Below are positions 23,233-31,086 of a DNA stretch of 35,898 nucleotides, one piece after another. How positions within the stretch are numbered: position 1 is the stretch's first letter; each line of letters starts with the position of its first letter. Source of the stretch: Pseudomonadota bacterium (GTDB lineage Bacteria > Pseudomonadota > Gammaproteobacteria > Burkholderiales > Burkholderiaceae_F); NCBI GenBank assembly GCA_029778535.1, contig JAKOQB010000203.1, positions 1-35,898 on the forward strand. Reading direction: 5' to 3'. The translations under genes were made by a program, and so were the position numbers. The notes beneath the pieces are model-generated. The model was not told the DNA's origin. It worked only from the letters and a program-made list of their open reading frames with translations, and did not search any database.

Positions 23233-24951
23233 ATGTTCCGCATCAGCGATTTCGCGCTGCGCGTCGCGACGGGCCTGGCGGCGCTGGCATTGCTCGCGCT
23301 CGCCGCGCAGCCCGCGTGTGCGCAGACGAAGAAGGCCGCGGCCAAGCAGGTGGCGGCGAAATTCGATTCCGGCCCGTGCATGCTGTGCCACACGCCGATC
23401 AAGAACTTCCACGACGAAGGCAAGCACAAGGGCGTGGGCTGCAACACCTGTCACCAGGGACTCGAGCAGCACCTCGCGAGCCAGAAGCAACGGCCGGTCA
23501 CGCTGACCGATCCCGCGGTGTGCGGCACCTGCCACAAGCCGCAGTTCGAGACGATGTACAGGATGAACTTCGACAAGACCGCGCGCTTCGAGAAATCGCA
23601 GTTGATCGGCCCGTCGCCGAACCCGATGTGGGACAAGCTGATGGTGCCGCACGGGTTCACCCGCGAGCACAATCTGCCGCGCTCGCACGCGTTCGCGCTG
23701 TACGACCAGTTCGTGGTCGACCGCGCGTTCGGAGGCCGCTTCGAGAACAAGGAAGACTGGCGCGGGCTGGCCAAGGCCGGCGGCAATTTCAAGCTGCAGG
23801 ACATCCTGCGCGACGTCGATCCGTCGAACGGCGACCAGAAGGCTTTCAAGCCCGGCACCGCGACCGCGGCCAACCCGGTGTGCCTGTCGTGCAAGACGCA
23901 GGACCACATCCTCGACTGGGCGTACATGGGAGACCCGGTGCCCGGCGCGAAATGGAGCCGCACGTCGAAGGTGGTCGAGATGGCGAGAAGCGAGAACCAC
24001 TCGCTGAACTGCTTCTTCTGCCACGACCCGCACAGCGCGAAGCCGCGCGTGGTGCGCGACGCGCTGATCCAGGCGCTCACAAGGCCGGAGAAGGACACGC
24101 TGTGGCACAACGATCCGCGCGGCGCCAAGATCGACGTCAAGGACATGGGCCTGCGCGGCTACACGCGCAAGATCGCGATCCTGTCGCGCTATGACACCAA
24201 CCTGCAGTGCGGGCAGTGCCACGTCGAATACAACTGCAACCCCGGCATCGATCCGAAGACGGGCCAGGCGATCACGATGGCCGATCAGCGCACCAACATC
24301 TTCCCGTTCCAGAAGGTCGACCAGATCGGCAAGTTCTACAGCGAACGCAACTTCCGCGACTTCCGCCACGGCATCACCGGCGCGCTGCTGTGGAAGGCGC
24401 AGCACCCGGACGTCGAGGTCTACTACGGCAGCAAGCACCAGAAGGCGGGTGTCGAATGCTCGCAGTGCCACATGCCGAAGATCAAGGACGCGAAGACCGG
24501 CAAGAACTTCACATCGCACTGGCAGACCAGTCCCAAGCACTACCTGAAGGAAACGTGCCTCGCCTGTCACAGCGAGTGGAAGGCCGAGCAGGCGAGCTAC
24601 GTGATCGACAGCATGAAGGCGCGCTACAACGGCAAGCTGCGCAAGGCCGAGTACTGGCTGACGCGCATGATCGACAAGTTCGAGGAAGCAAAGGGCCTCG
24701 GCGTCGACGAAGCGGTGCTCAACCAGGTGCGCGCCAAGCACGACGAAGCGCACATCAACTGGGAGTTCTGGACCGCGGCCAACGGCGCGTACTTCCACAA
24801 CCTGAACGAGGCGACCGACTCGATCAACAAGTCGATGACGATCTCGCAGGAGGGCATCAAGCTGCTCGACGACGCGATGGCGGCACGGCGGAAGGCGGCG
24901 GCAGTCGCGGCAGCGCCGACGGCTCCGGCAACGGCGCCAGCGGCGAAGTAG
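23233..24951 (+). CDS. octaheme cytochrome c nitrite reductase (TvNiR/ONR type)
   Basis: Periplasmic enzyme expected to reduce nitrite (and hydroxylamine) to ammonium with six electrons. 572 residues, signal peptide to about residue 30 (PACA-Q). Eight heme sites: CMLCH (49), CNTCH (70), CGTCH (97), CLSCK (217), CFFCH (260), CGQCH (326), CSQCH (409), CLACH (442). The fourth has Lys in place of His, the catalytic heme motif of NrfA and octaheme NiR. After heme 6 the segment VEYNC gives Y333 and C335, the Tyr-x-Cys pair cross-linked in Thioalkalivibrio NiR. H402 (GSKHQKAGVECSQCHMP) is the likely catalytic His and R164 the likely catalytic Arg by spacing. Hemes 4-8 correspond to pentaheme NrfA, hemes 1-3 form the extra N-terminal domain. 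The C-terminus adds a helical part and an Ala/Pro tail. Good ribosome-binding site GAGGGAA. Confidence 0.93.
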   Translation: MFRISDFALRVATGLAALALLALAAQPACAQTKKAAAKQVAAKFDSGPCMLCHTPIKNFHDEGKHKGVGCNTCHQGLEQHLASQKQRPVTLTDPAVCGTCHKPQFETMYRMNFDKTARFEKSQLIGPSPNPMWDKLMVPHGFTREHNLPRSHAFALYDQFVVDRAFGGRFENKEDWRGLAKAGGNFKLQDILRDVDPSNGDQKAFKPGTATAANPVCLSCKTQDHILDWAYMGDPVPGAKWSRTSKVVEMARSENHSLNCFFCHDPHSAKPRVVRDALIQALTRPEKDTLWHNDPRGAKIDVKDMGLRGYTRKIAILSRYDTNLQCGQCHVEYNCNPGIDPKTGQAITMADQRTNIFPFQKVDQIGKFYSERNFRDFRHGITGALLWKAQHPDVEVYYGSKHQKAGVECSQCHMPKIKDAKTGKNFTSHWQTSPKHYLKETCLACHSEWKAEQASYVIDSMKARYNGKLRKAEYWLTRMIDKFEEAKGLGVDEAVLNQVRAKHDEAHINWEFWTAANGAYFHNLNEATDSINKSMTISQEGIKLLDDAMAARRKAAAVAAAPTAPATAPAAK

Positions 24952-24952
24952 C

Positions 24953-24982
24953 GATATTCCGAACGCCATGCGCCGGAATATC
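24953..24982 (+). terminator. 9-bp stem hairpin after the octaheme reductase gene
   Basis: GATATTCCG (24953-24961) is perfectly matched by CGGAATATC (24974-24982), 12-nt loop, starting 2 nt after the stop codon. No T-tract follows, so it may reduce or stabilise transcript rather than fully stop it. Confidence 0.5.
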
Positions 24983-25038
24983 TGCGCGCGTTCGACCGGA
25001 CGCCTGACGGCGCGGGTCAACGCGCGCGGGGCCGGGCG

Positions 25039-25842
25039 ATGACGCTCTTCGTGGCACTGGCGGTGGTGATGACGGCGGGCGCGATGGCGGTCGTGCTGGT
25101 GGGGTCGCGCGCGCGGCTGCGCAACGTGTCGCGGTCGGAGGTCAACGTCGAGGCGCTGCGGCAGCAGGTGAGGGAGCTTGAAAGCGAGCGCGGCGCGTTC
25201 GCGCGCGCTGACTATGAGGCGCTGCGCGATGAGTTGCAGCGGCGGCTGCTCAATGAATCGCAGCCTGCGGAGGACCCGAGTGCATCACGCACGCGCTGGC
25301 CGCTGCTCGCGACGGCGGCGCTGGTGCCCCTGCTCGCGGCGGCGGTGTACGGCGTGGTCGGCTCGCCGCAGGCGATGCAGAACCTCGCGGCGTCGCCGCT
25401 TGCGCAGCTCGAAGCGCGCGTCTCTTCCGCCCCGAACGATGCGCGCGCGTGGGTGCTGCTGGCGCGGCTGCGGATGGAGGCGGATCAGTTCGAACCCGCC
25501 GCTGGCGCATACGCGAAGGCGCTCGACGCGTCGCGCAAGGTCGCGGCCGATCCGCAGGTGTGGGCCGAATACGCGGACGCGCTCGGCATGAGCCAGGGCG
25601 GCACGCTCGCCGGCAGGCCGCGCGCCGCGATCGACCGGGCGCTGGCGCTCGACCCGCGGCATCCGAAGGCGCTTGAACTGGCCGGCAGCGCGGCGTACGA
25701 GGCGCGCGACTTCCGCGCCGCGCACGCGCACTGGTCGGCGCTGCTCGCACTGATGCCGGCCGATTCGCCGCAGCGCGCGCCGCTCGCCGCGGCAGTGGCG
25801 AAGGCACAGCGACTCGCGCAGTTGTCGCTGCCGGCGTCCTGA
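25039..25842 (+). CDS. NrfG/CcmI-like TPR apocytochrome chaperone
   Basis: 267 residues. It has the N-terminal half of CcmI: a first membrane helix (about 2-22), a cytoplasmic loop with heptad pattern VEALRQQVRELESERGAF, a second helix (about 90-107), then TPR repeats (RAWVLLARLRMEADQFEPAA; PQVWAEYADALGMSQGG; HPKALELAGSAAYEARDFRA). It lacks the C-terminal beta domain of the CcmI at 21446. In E. coli the TPR protein NrfG is needed, with NrfEF, to attach heme to the CxxCK site of NrfA. Its place directly after the CxxCK octaheme enzyme suggests a similar dedicated role (inference). It could also help NapB. Only 15 nt separates it from napD. Confidence 0.82.
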   Translation: MTLFVALAVVMTAGAMAVVLVGSRARLRNVSRSEVNVEALRQQVRELESERGAFARADYEALRDELQRRLLNESQPAEDPSASRTRWPLLATAALVPLLAAAVYGVVGSPQAMQNLAASPLAQLEARVSSAPNDARAWVLLARLRMEADQFEPAAGAYAKALDASRKVAADPQVWAEYADALGMSQGGTLAGRPRAAIDRALALDPRHPKALELAGSAAYEARDFRAAHAHWSALLALMPADSPQRAPLAAAVAKAQRLAQLSLPAS

Positions 25843-25857
25843 ACAGGAGATGCTGAA

Positions 25858-26127
25858 ATGAACCTGTCCGGCATCGTCGTCACGACGACCGCCGAGCATC
25901 TGCACGCGGTCGCTGCGGTGCTCGGTTCTCTGCCCGGCGTCGAGGTGCGCGGTTCCGATAGCACAGGACGCCTCGTCGTCGTGCAGGAGGCAACGCACGT
26001 CGGCGCCGAAATCGCAGGCTTCGAACGCATCCGCGCGGCTCCGCACGTCGTCAGCGCAGAACTCGTCTACCACTACTTCGAAGAACCGGACACAGGAGGT
26101 CGCGATGACCAGTCTGACCCGTCGTGA
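25858..26127 (+). CDS. napD: periplasmic nitrate reductase assembly chaperone NapD
   Basis: Cytoplasmic chaperone that binds the Tat signal peptide of NapA. 89 residues with the NapD ferredoxin-like fold: NLSGIVVTTTAEHL, LGSLPGVEVRGSDSTGRLVVV, and SAELVYHYFEEP close to the end. The last 23 nt overlap the napA start, and the napA ribosome-binding site lies inside napD, so expression is coupled. Confidence 0.93.
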   Translation: MNLSGIVVTTTAEHLHAVAAVLGSLPGVEVRGSDSTGRLVVVQEATHVGAEIAGFERIRAAPHVVSAELVYHYFEEPDTGGRDDQSDPS

Positions 26128-28861
26128 ATTGTTGAAGTCGAGCATCGCGTCCGCGACCGCCGCCGCGGTCGGACTGCCCGTCACTGAAGCCGCGCTGGCG
26201 CAGGTCGGCGTTGCCGAGCAGGGCTGGCAGTGGGACAAGGGCGTCTGTCGCATGTGCGGGACCGGCTGCGGGATTCAGGTGGCGACGAAGGACGGCAAGG
26301 TGGTTGCCGTCAAGGGCGATCCCGATGCGCCGGTGAACCGGGGGCTGAACTGCATCAAGGGCTACTTCAACGGCAAGTTGATGTACGGCGCCGATCGCCT
26401 GACGCAGCCGCTGCTGCGAATGAAGGACGGCAAGTTCGACAAGAAGGGGCCGTTCGTTGCCGTGAGCTGGCAGGTCGCGCTCGACGAGATGGAGCGGCAG
26501 TTCCGCAAGCACTACGACGCCAAGGGGCCGCACGGCGTGGCGATCATCGGCAGTGGCCAGTACACGATCCCGGAGGGCTACACGGCGGCCAAGCTGATGA
26601 AGGCGGGCTTCCGCTCGAACAACATCGACCCCAACGCGCGCCACTGCATGGCCAGCGCGGTGGTCGGCTTCATGCAGGTGTTCGGCATCGACGAGCCGGC
26701 CAACGTGTACGACGACATCGAGCTCGCCGACACGTTCGTGTTCGTCGGCGCCAACGTCGCCGAGGCGCACCCGATCCTGTGGTCGCGCGTGGTCGACCGC
26801 AAGCTCGCGCACAAGGCGACCAAGGTGGCGCAGATCACGACCTACGCCAACATGACGAGCGACTTTTCCGATCTCGTGCTGGTGATCAAGCCAAGCAGCG
26901 ATCTGGCGATCATGAACTATCTGGCGCGCGAGATCGTCGCCCGTGGCGCGGTCAACATGGATTTCGTGAACAAGCACTGCGTGTTCGCCACCGGGCCGAG
27001 CGACATCGGCTACGGCATGCGCCCGACGGGCAAGTTCGCGCTCGACGCGGAGAAGGACACCGTCGCCAAGGAAATGGAAGTCACGCTCGACAAGTACGAG
27101 GCGATCGGACAGCGGCGCAAGGCCGGCGAGAAGGTCGCGCAGAAGAACCGCACGGCGGCCGGCCGCCACTGGCTGATCTCGTTCGACGAGTACAGGAAGG
27201 GCATCGAGCCGTACACGCTCGACTTCGTCGCCGAGCTGGCCCGCGGCGATCCCGACGAGCCGCTCGACAAGTTCAGGGACAAGCTCAAGCAGCTCGCCGA
27301 TCTGTACTGCGACCGCACGCGCAACCTCTTCACCGCGTGGACGATGGGCGTGAACCAGCACCAGCGCGGCGTGTGGGTCAACAACCAGATCTATGCACTG
27401 CACCTGCTGCTCGGCAAGCACGGACTGCCGGGCAACGGCGCGTTCTCGCTGACGGGCCAGCCGTCGGCGTGCGGCACCGCGCGCGAGGTCGGCACCTTCG
27501 CGCACCGGCTGCCCGCCGACATGGTGGTCGACAACCCGGCGCATCGCGCGCGCGCGGAGAAGGTGTGGGCGCTGCCCGGCAAGACGCTCAACCCGAAGGT
27601 CGGCGCCGATCACGTCGCGATCCTGCGCGGGCTGGAGGACGGCGAGGTCGGGTTTGCGTGGATCCAGGTCACCAATCCGTTCCAGTCGAGCCCGAACCTC
27701 GATCACTGGCTGCGCGCGGCGCGCGAGCGCGACAACTTCGTGGTCGTGTCCGACATCTACCCGACGGTGAGCGGCAAGGTCGCGGACCTGATCCTGCCCG
27801 CCGCGTACATGCTGGAGAAATGGGGCATGTACGGCAACTCGGAGCGGCGCACGCAGGCGTGGCGGCAGCAGGTCGATCCGCCAGGCGAAGCGCGCACCGA
27901 CGTGTGGATGATGCTGGAGTTCGCCAAGCGCTTCAAAGTCGGCGAGGTGTGGGGCGAGAAGTCCGTTCCCGGACTGAAGGCCGAAGGCTTCGCCGACGAC
28001 AAGCTGCCGGACGTGATCGCCGAAGCCGAGAAACTCGGCTACCGCCGCGACATGACGCTGTACGAAGCGCTGTTCGCGCGGCCGGAAAACCGCAGGTTCG
28101 CGTGGCCCGACCCGGTCGCGAAGGGACACGGCAACGCGACGGTCAGCGCGCTCGGCGATGACTGGTTCGTCGAGAAGGCGCTGTTCGAGGAGTATCGCCA
28201 GTTCACCGTCAACCACCAGCACGACCTCGCGCCGTTCGACGTCTACTACGCCGACAACGTGCGCGGCCTGCGCTGGCCGGTGATGCAGGTGGCAGGGCAA
28301 TGGCGGGAGACCAAGTACCGCTTCTCCGAGGGCCATGATCCGTACGTGAAGAAGGGCGAGGGCTTCAACTTCTACGGCGCCGCGTTCAAGGCCCTGCCGA
28401 CCGGCAACCTCGACGACGTGACGGAGCCGAAGCCCACGCCGCTGCCGGGCAAGGCGAAGATCTTCTTCCGCCCGTATGCGGCGCCGGTCGAGCAGCCCGA
28501 CGCGAAATACGACCTGTGGCTGACCACCGGCCGCGTGCTCGAGCACTGGCACACCGGCTCGATGACGCGGCGCGTGGCGGAACTTCATCGCGCGCAGCCG
28601 GGTGCGGTGATGTACATGCACCCGGAGGACGCGAAGAAGCGCAATCTGAAACGCAACGACGTCGCGTGGATCGAGTCGCGCCGCGGCAAGGTCAAGGCCG
28701 TCGTCGACACCGCCGGCCGCAACAAGGTGCCGCGCGGCACCGTGTCGGTCGCGTTCTTCGACGAGGCGGTGCTGATCAACAAGCTGGTGCTCGACGCGCT
28801 CGACCCGATCTCGCGCGAGCCGGACTTCAAGAAGTGCGCGTGCAAGGTCTATAGAGCGTGA
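26105..28861 (+). CDS. napA: periplasmic nitrate reductase catalytic subunit NapA
   Basis: Molybdopterin enzyme reducing nitrate to nitrite in the periplasm. 918 residues, longer than E. coli or Cupriavidus NapA (about 830) and close to the long epsilonproteobacterial form. Tat signal LTRRELLKSS (residues 4-13), [4Fe-4S] cysteines C48, C51, C55 and C83 (CRMCGTGC ... NCIKGYF), and the Mo-ligating cysteine C181 in DPNARHCMAS, which separates Nap from Asp-ligated Nar. Extra length includes a charged helical insert at about residues 310-400. Ribosome-binding site AGGAGGT is perfect. Downstream are napG, napH and napB after a repeat-rich spacer. Confidence 0.97.
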   Translation: MTSLTRRELLKSSIASATAAAVGLPVTEAALAQVGVAEQGWQWDKGVCRMCGTGCGIQVATKDGKVVAVKGDPDAPVNRGLNCIKGYFNGKLMYGADRLTQPLLRMKDGKFDKKGPFVAVSWQVALDEMERQFRKHYDAKGPHGVAIIGSGQYTIPEGYTAAKLMKAGFRSNNIDPNARHCMASAVVGFMQVFGIDEPANVYDDIELADTFVFVGANVAEAHPILWSRVVDRKLAHKATKVAQITTYANMTSDFSDLVLVIKPSSDLAIMNYLAREIVARGAVNMDFVNKHCVFATGPSDIGYGMRPTGKFALDAEKDTVAKEMEVTLDKYEAIGQRRKAGEKVAQKNRTAAGRHWLISFDEYRKGIEPYTLDFVAELARGDPDEPLDKFRDKLKQLADLYCDRTRNLFTAWTMGVNQHQRGVWVNNQIYALHLLLGKHGLPGNGAFSLTGQPSACGTAREVGTFAHRLPADMVVDNPAHRARAEKVWALPGKTLNPKVGADHVAILRGLEDGEVGFAWIQVTNPFQSSPNLDHWLRAARERDNFVVVSDIYPTVSGKVADLILPAAYMLEKWGMYGNSERRTQAWRQQVDPPGEARTDVWMMLEFAKRFKVGEVWGEKSVPGLKAEGFADDKLPDVIAEAEKLGYRRDMTLYEALFARPENRRFAWPDPVAKGHGNATVSALGDDWFVEKALFEEYRQFTVNHQHDLAPFDVYYADNVRGLRWPVMQVAGQWRETKYRFSEGHDPYVKKGEGFNFYGAAFKALPTGNLDDVTEPKPTPLPGKAKIFFRPYAAPVEQPDAKYDLWLTTGRVLEHWHTGSMTRRVAELHRAQPGAVMYMHPEDAKKRNLKRNDVAWIESRRGKVKAVVDTAGRNKVPRGTVSVAFFDEAVLINKLVLDALDPISREPDFKKCACKVYRA

Positions 28862-28968
28862 GGATTCAGGATTCAGGATGCAGGATTGAGTTGAACGTGC
28901 ACGCGCTCGGCATCACCCCTGCGGGCTGCGGTTCTCTCCTGAATCCTGGATCCTGATTCCTGAATCCT
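28862..28968. repeat. inverted GGATTCA-type repeats between napA and napG
   Basis: 28862-28887 carries GGATTCA-like words in tandem, and 28938-28968 carries their complements (TGAATCC, GGATCC, TGAATCC), so the two arms can pair over a 50-nt loop. It starts right after the napA stop and ends 7 nt before the napG ATG, where it may shape mRNA stability between napDA and napGHB. Confidence 0.75.
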
Positions 28969-28974
28969 AAGAAG

Positions 28975-29703
28975 ATGGACCGGCGTCGCTTCGTCACTCA
29001 GGGTGCGCAGGCCGTCGCGGCGGCAACGGCCGGCGGCCTGCTGTGGAACGCGCTGCTCGCAACACAGACGGCATCGGCGATGACGCCGCTGCGGCCGCCG
29101 GGCGCGCAGCCGGAGCGCGACTTCCTCGCCACCTGCATCAAGTGCGGGCTGTGCGTGCAGGCGTGCCCGTATGCCACGCTGAAGCTGGCGAAGGCGGCCG
29201 AGCCGGTCGCCCCCGGCACGCCGTACTTCGTGCCGCGCGACGTGCCGTGCTTCATGTGCACCGACATCCCGTGCGTGCGCGTGTGTCCCACCGGTTCGCT
29301 CGACCGCGACATGAAGGACATCGCGAGCGCGAAGATGGGACTGGCGGTGATCGATCCGGAGAGCTGCCTGTCGTGGCAGGGGCTCAGATGCGAGGTGTGC
29401 TTCCGCGTCTGCCCGGTCAAGGGCAAGGCGATCACGATTGCGCAGCATCCGCGCCAGATCAGCAGGCACGCGATGCTGGTACCGGTCGTGCACAGCGACG
29501 CCTGCACCGGCTGCGGCATCTGCGAGCAGCGCTGCCCGACCGATGTGGCCGCGATCCGCATCAACGATCCGAAGCTGGTGCAGGGCAAACTCGGCGCGCA
29601 CTACCGGGTCGGCGGCAAGCCGCAGACGGTCGAGCCCGCGCCGGCCGAGAAGCCGTCGGCCGCCTCGCCGCTCGACTACCTGAACCGCGGAGGCACGCAG
29701 TGA
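28975..29703 (+). CDS. napG: ferredoxin-type protein NapG
   Basis: Periplasmic iron-sulfur subunit that passes electrons from NapH toward NapB/NapA. 242 residues. Tat signal MDRRRFVTQG at the N-terminus. Four [4Fe-4S] binding motifs: CIKCGLCVQACP, CFMCTDIPCVRVCP, CLSWQGLRCEVCFRVCP and CTGCGICEQRCP. The third has the wider spacing that is normal in NapG. The stop overlaps the napH start (GTGA). Confidence 0.96.
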   Translation: MDRRRFVTQGAQAVAAATAGGLLWNALLATQTASAMTPLRPPGAQPERDFLATCIKCGLCVQACPYATLKLAKAAEPVAPGTPYFVPRDVPCFMCTDIPCVRVCPTGSLDRDMKDIASAKMGLAVIDPESCLSWQGLRCEVCFRVCPVKGKAITIAQHPRQISRHAMLVPVVHSDACTGCGICEQRCPTDVAAIRINDPKLVQGKLGAHYRVGGKPQTVEPAPAEKPSAASPLDYLNRGGTQ

Positions 29704-30587
29704 GCGCGACGCCGCGCCCGGTGCGCCACTTCGAGCCGCCGCGCACGCTGCGCGGGTGGCTTTACTGGCAGCGCTACGCGATCGCGCGCCGCGCCGTGCA
29801 GTTCGGCGTGCTGGCGATGTTCTTCGGCACGCTGCACTGGGGCTGGAAGCTCGCGGGGCAGCCGCTGCTTGCGGGCAATCTGTCGGCGGCGAAGTTCGCC
29901 GGCGTGCTGCCGCTGGCCGATCCGTTGGCCGTGCTGCAGATCTGGTTCACGCGCCACGTGCTTGCGTCCGAGGTGCTGGTCGGCGCCGCGATCGTGCTCG
30001 GCTTTTACCTGCTGCTCGGCGGCCGCGTGTTCTGCGCGTGGGTGTGTCCGGTCAACGTCGTCACCGACGCCGCGCACTGGCTGCGGGTCAAATTCGGCAT
30101 CGACCGCGACCTGGTGCCGATTGATTCGCGCGCGCGCTACGTCGTGCTTCTGCTGGCGCTCGTGCTGTCGTTGATCGCCGGCGTAGCGGCGTTCGAATGG
30201 GTGAGTCCGATCGCGTTGCTGCATCGTGAGCTGATCTACGGCGCCGGGCTCGGGCTCACCGCGGCGCTCGGCATCTTCGCGCTCGATGCGTTCGTGCTGC
30301 GGCACGGCTGGTGCGGGCACCTGTGCCCGCTCGGCGCGTTCTGGGCGCTGGCCGGGCGCGCGGGACAGGTCAGGGTCGCGTTCGACGACGCGAGCTGCAC
30401 GCGCTGCGGCGACTGCGTGCGCGCCTGCCCCGAGCCGCGCGTGCTGCACTTCGGAGCCATGGCCGCGGCCGGCATGGTGGCGCCCGGCGAGTGCACCAAC
30501 TGCGCTCGCTGCATCGTCGTCTGCCCCGAGGACAGCCTGCGCTTCGGGCTGCGGCTGCGCACGCGCCCGCAGCGGACCGATTCGTGA
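29700..30587 (+). CDS. napH: quinol dehydrogenase membrane component NapH
   Basis: Inner-membrane iron-sulfur protein that with NapG oxidises quinol for Nap. 295 residues from a GTG that overlaps the napG stop. Four membrane helices; two CxxxCP motifs (CAWVCPVN and CGHLCPLGAFW) on the cytoplasmic side; C-terminal pair of [4Fe-4S] motifs CTRCGDCVRACP and CTNCARCIVVCP. No napC is in the operon, so NapGH is the only visible quinol route to this reductase. Confidence 0.95.
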   Translation: MSATPRPVRHFEPPRTLRGWLYWQRYAIARRAVQFGVLAMFFGTLHWGWKLAGQPLLAGNLSAAKFAGVLPLADPLAVLQIWFTRHVLASEVLVGAAIVLGFYLLLGGRVFCAWVCPVNVVTDAAHWLRVKFGIDRDLVPIDSRARYVVLLLALVLSLIAGVAAFEWVSPIALLHRELIYGAGLGLTAALGIFALDAFVLRHGWCGHLCPLGAFWALAGRAGQVRVAFDDASCTRCGDCVRACPEPRVLHFGAMAAAGMVAPGECTNCARCIVVCPEDSLRFGLRLRTRPQRTDS

Positions 30588-30609
30588 AATCACGGATGGG
30601 AGGAAGCGA

Positions 30610-31086
30610 ATGAAACGAGCACTGACAATCGCCGCGCTCGCTGGACTCGTGGCTGCCTGCGCTTCGATGCAAGCGATCGGCGAAGCGCAGCTCGGACTGC
30701 AGAAGGGCAGCGTGTTCGATACCGCCACGCCCGCGCCGTCGAGCTTCGAAGGCGCGGGCCGCAATTCGATCGCTCCGCCGGCGGACTCCGGCATGCCGCC
30801 GATGATCGCGCACGCGATCGACGAATATCTGCCGATCACGGCCTCGTCGAACGGCTGCGTGACGTGCCATCACAAGCCAGCCGCGATCGGCAAGCCGGTG
30901 GCGAAGGGACAGCCGACGCCGGCTCCTGCCAGTCACCACGCGCAGCGCGGCGCCGAGCCCGCACTCGCCGGCGCCAACGACGTGTGCTCCGGCTGCCACG
31001 CGCCGCAGGCAGGCGTGAAGCCGCTGGTCGACAATCGCTCGTTGCAGCTTTGCCCGCAGCCGTTCGCGGGATACTGCGCGTCTTGA
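30610..31086 (+). CDS. napB: periplasmic nitrate reductase diheme cytochrome NapB, probable lipoprotein
   Basis: Electron-transfer subunit of Nap. 158 residues, two heme sites CVTCH (83-87) and CSGCH (126-130), preceded by the conserved MPPMIAHAI (distal H68), with a second distal His at 109/110 and the family ending CSGCHAPQAGVKPLVDN. The N-terminus MKRALTIAALAGLVAACASM has a convincing lipobox (VAAC, C17) followed by Ala-Ser, which would anchor the protein in the outer membrane; NapB is normally soluble. Ribosome-binding site GGGAGGAAG. Last gene of the nap operon. Confidence 0.93.
   Translation: MKRALTIAALAGLVAACASMQAIGEAQLGLQKGSVFDTATPAPSSFEGAGRNSIAPPADSGMPPMIAHAIDEYLPITASSNGCVTCHHKPAAIGKPVAKGQPTPAPASHHAQRGAEPALAGANDVCSGCHAPQAGVKPLVDNRSLQLCPQPFAGYCAS

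Noticed and set aside
25004..25020. CTGAC ... GTCAA upstream of the NrfG-like gene as another FNR-like site
   Set aside because: The half-sites are 7 nt apart instead of 4, and there is no -10-like hexamer at the shared spacing.
26051..28621. An 856-codon minus-strand open frame opposite napA
   Set aside because: His/Arg/Val-rich shadow of napA codon bias with no recognisable domain.
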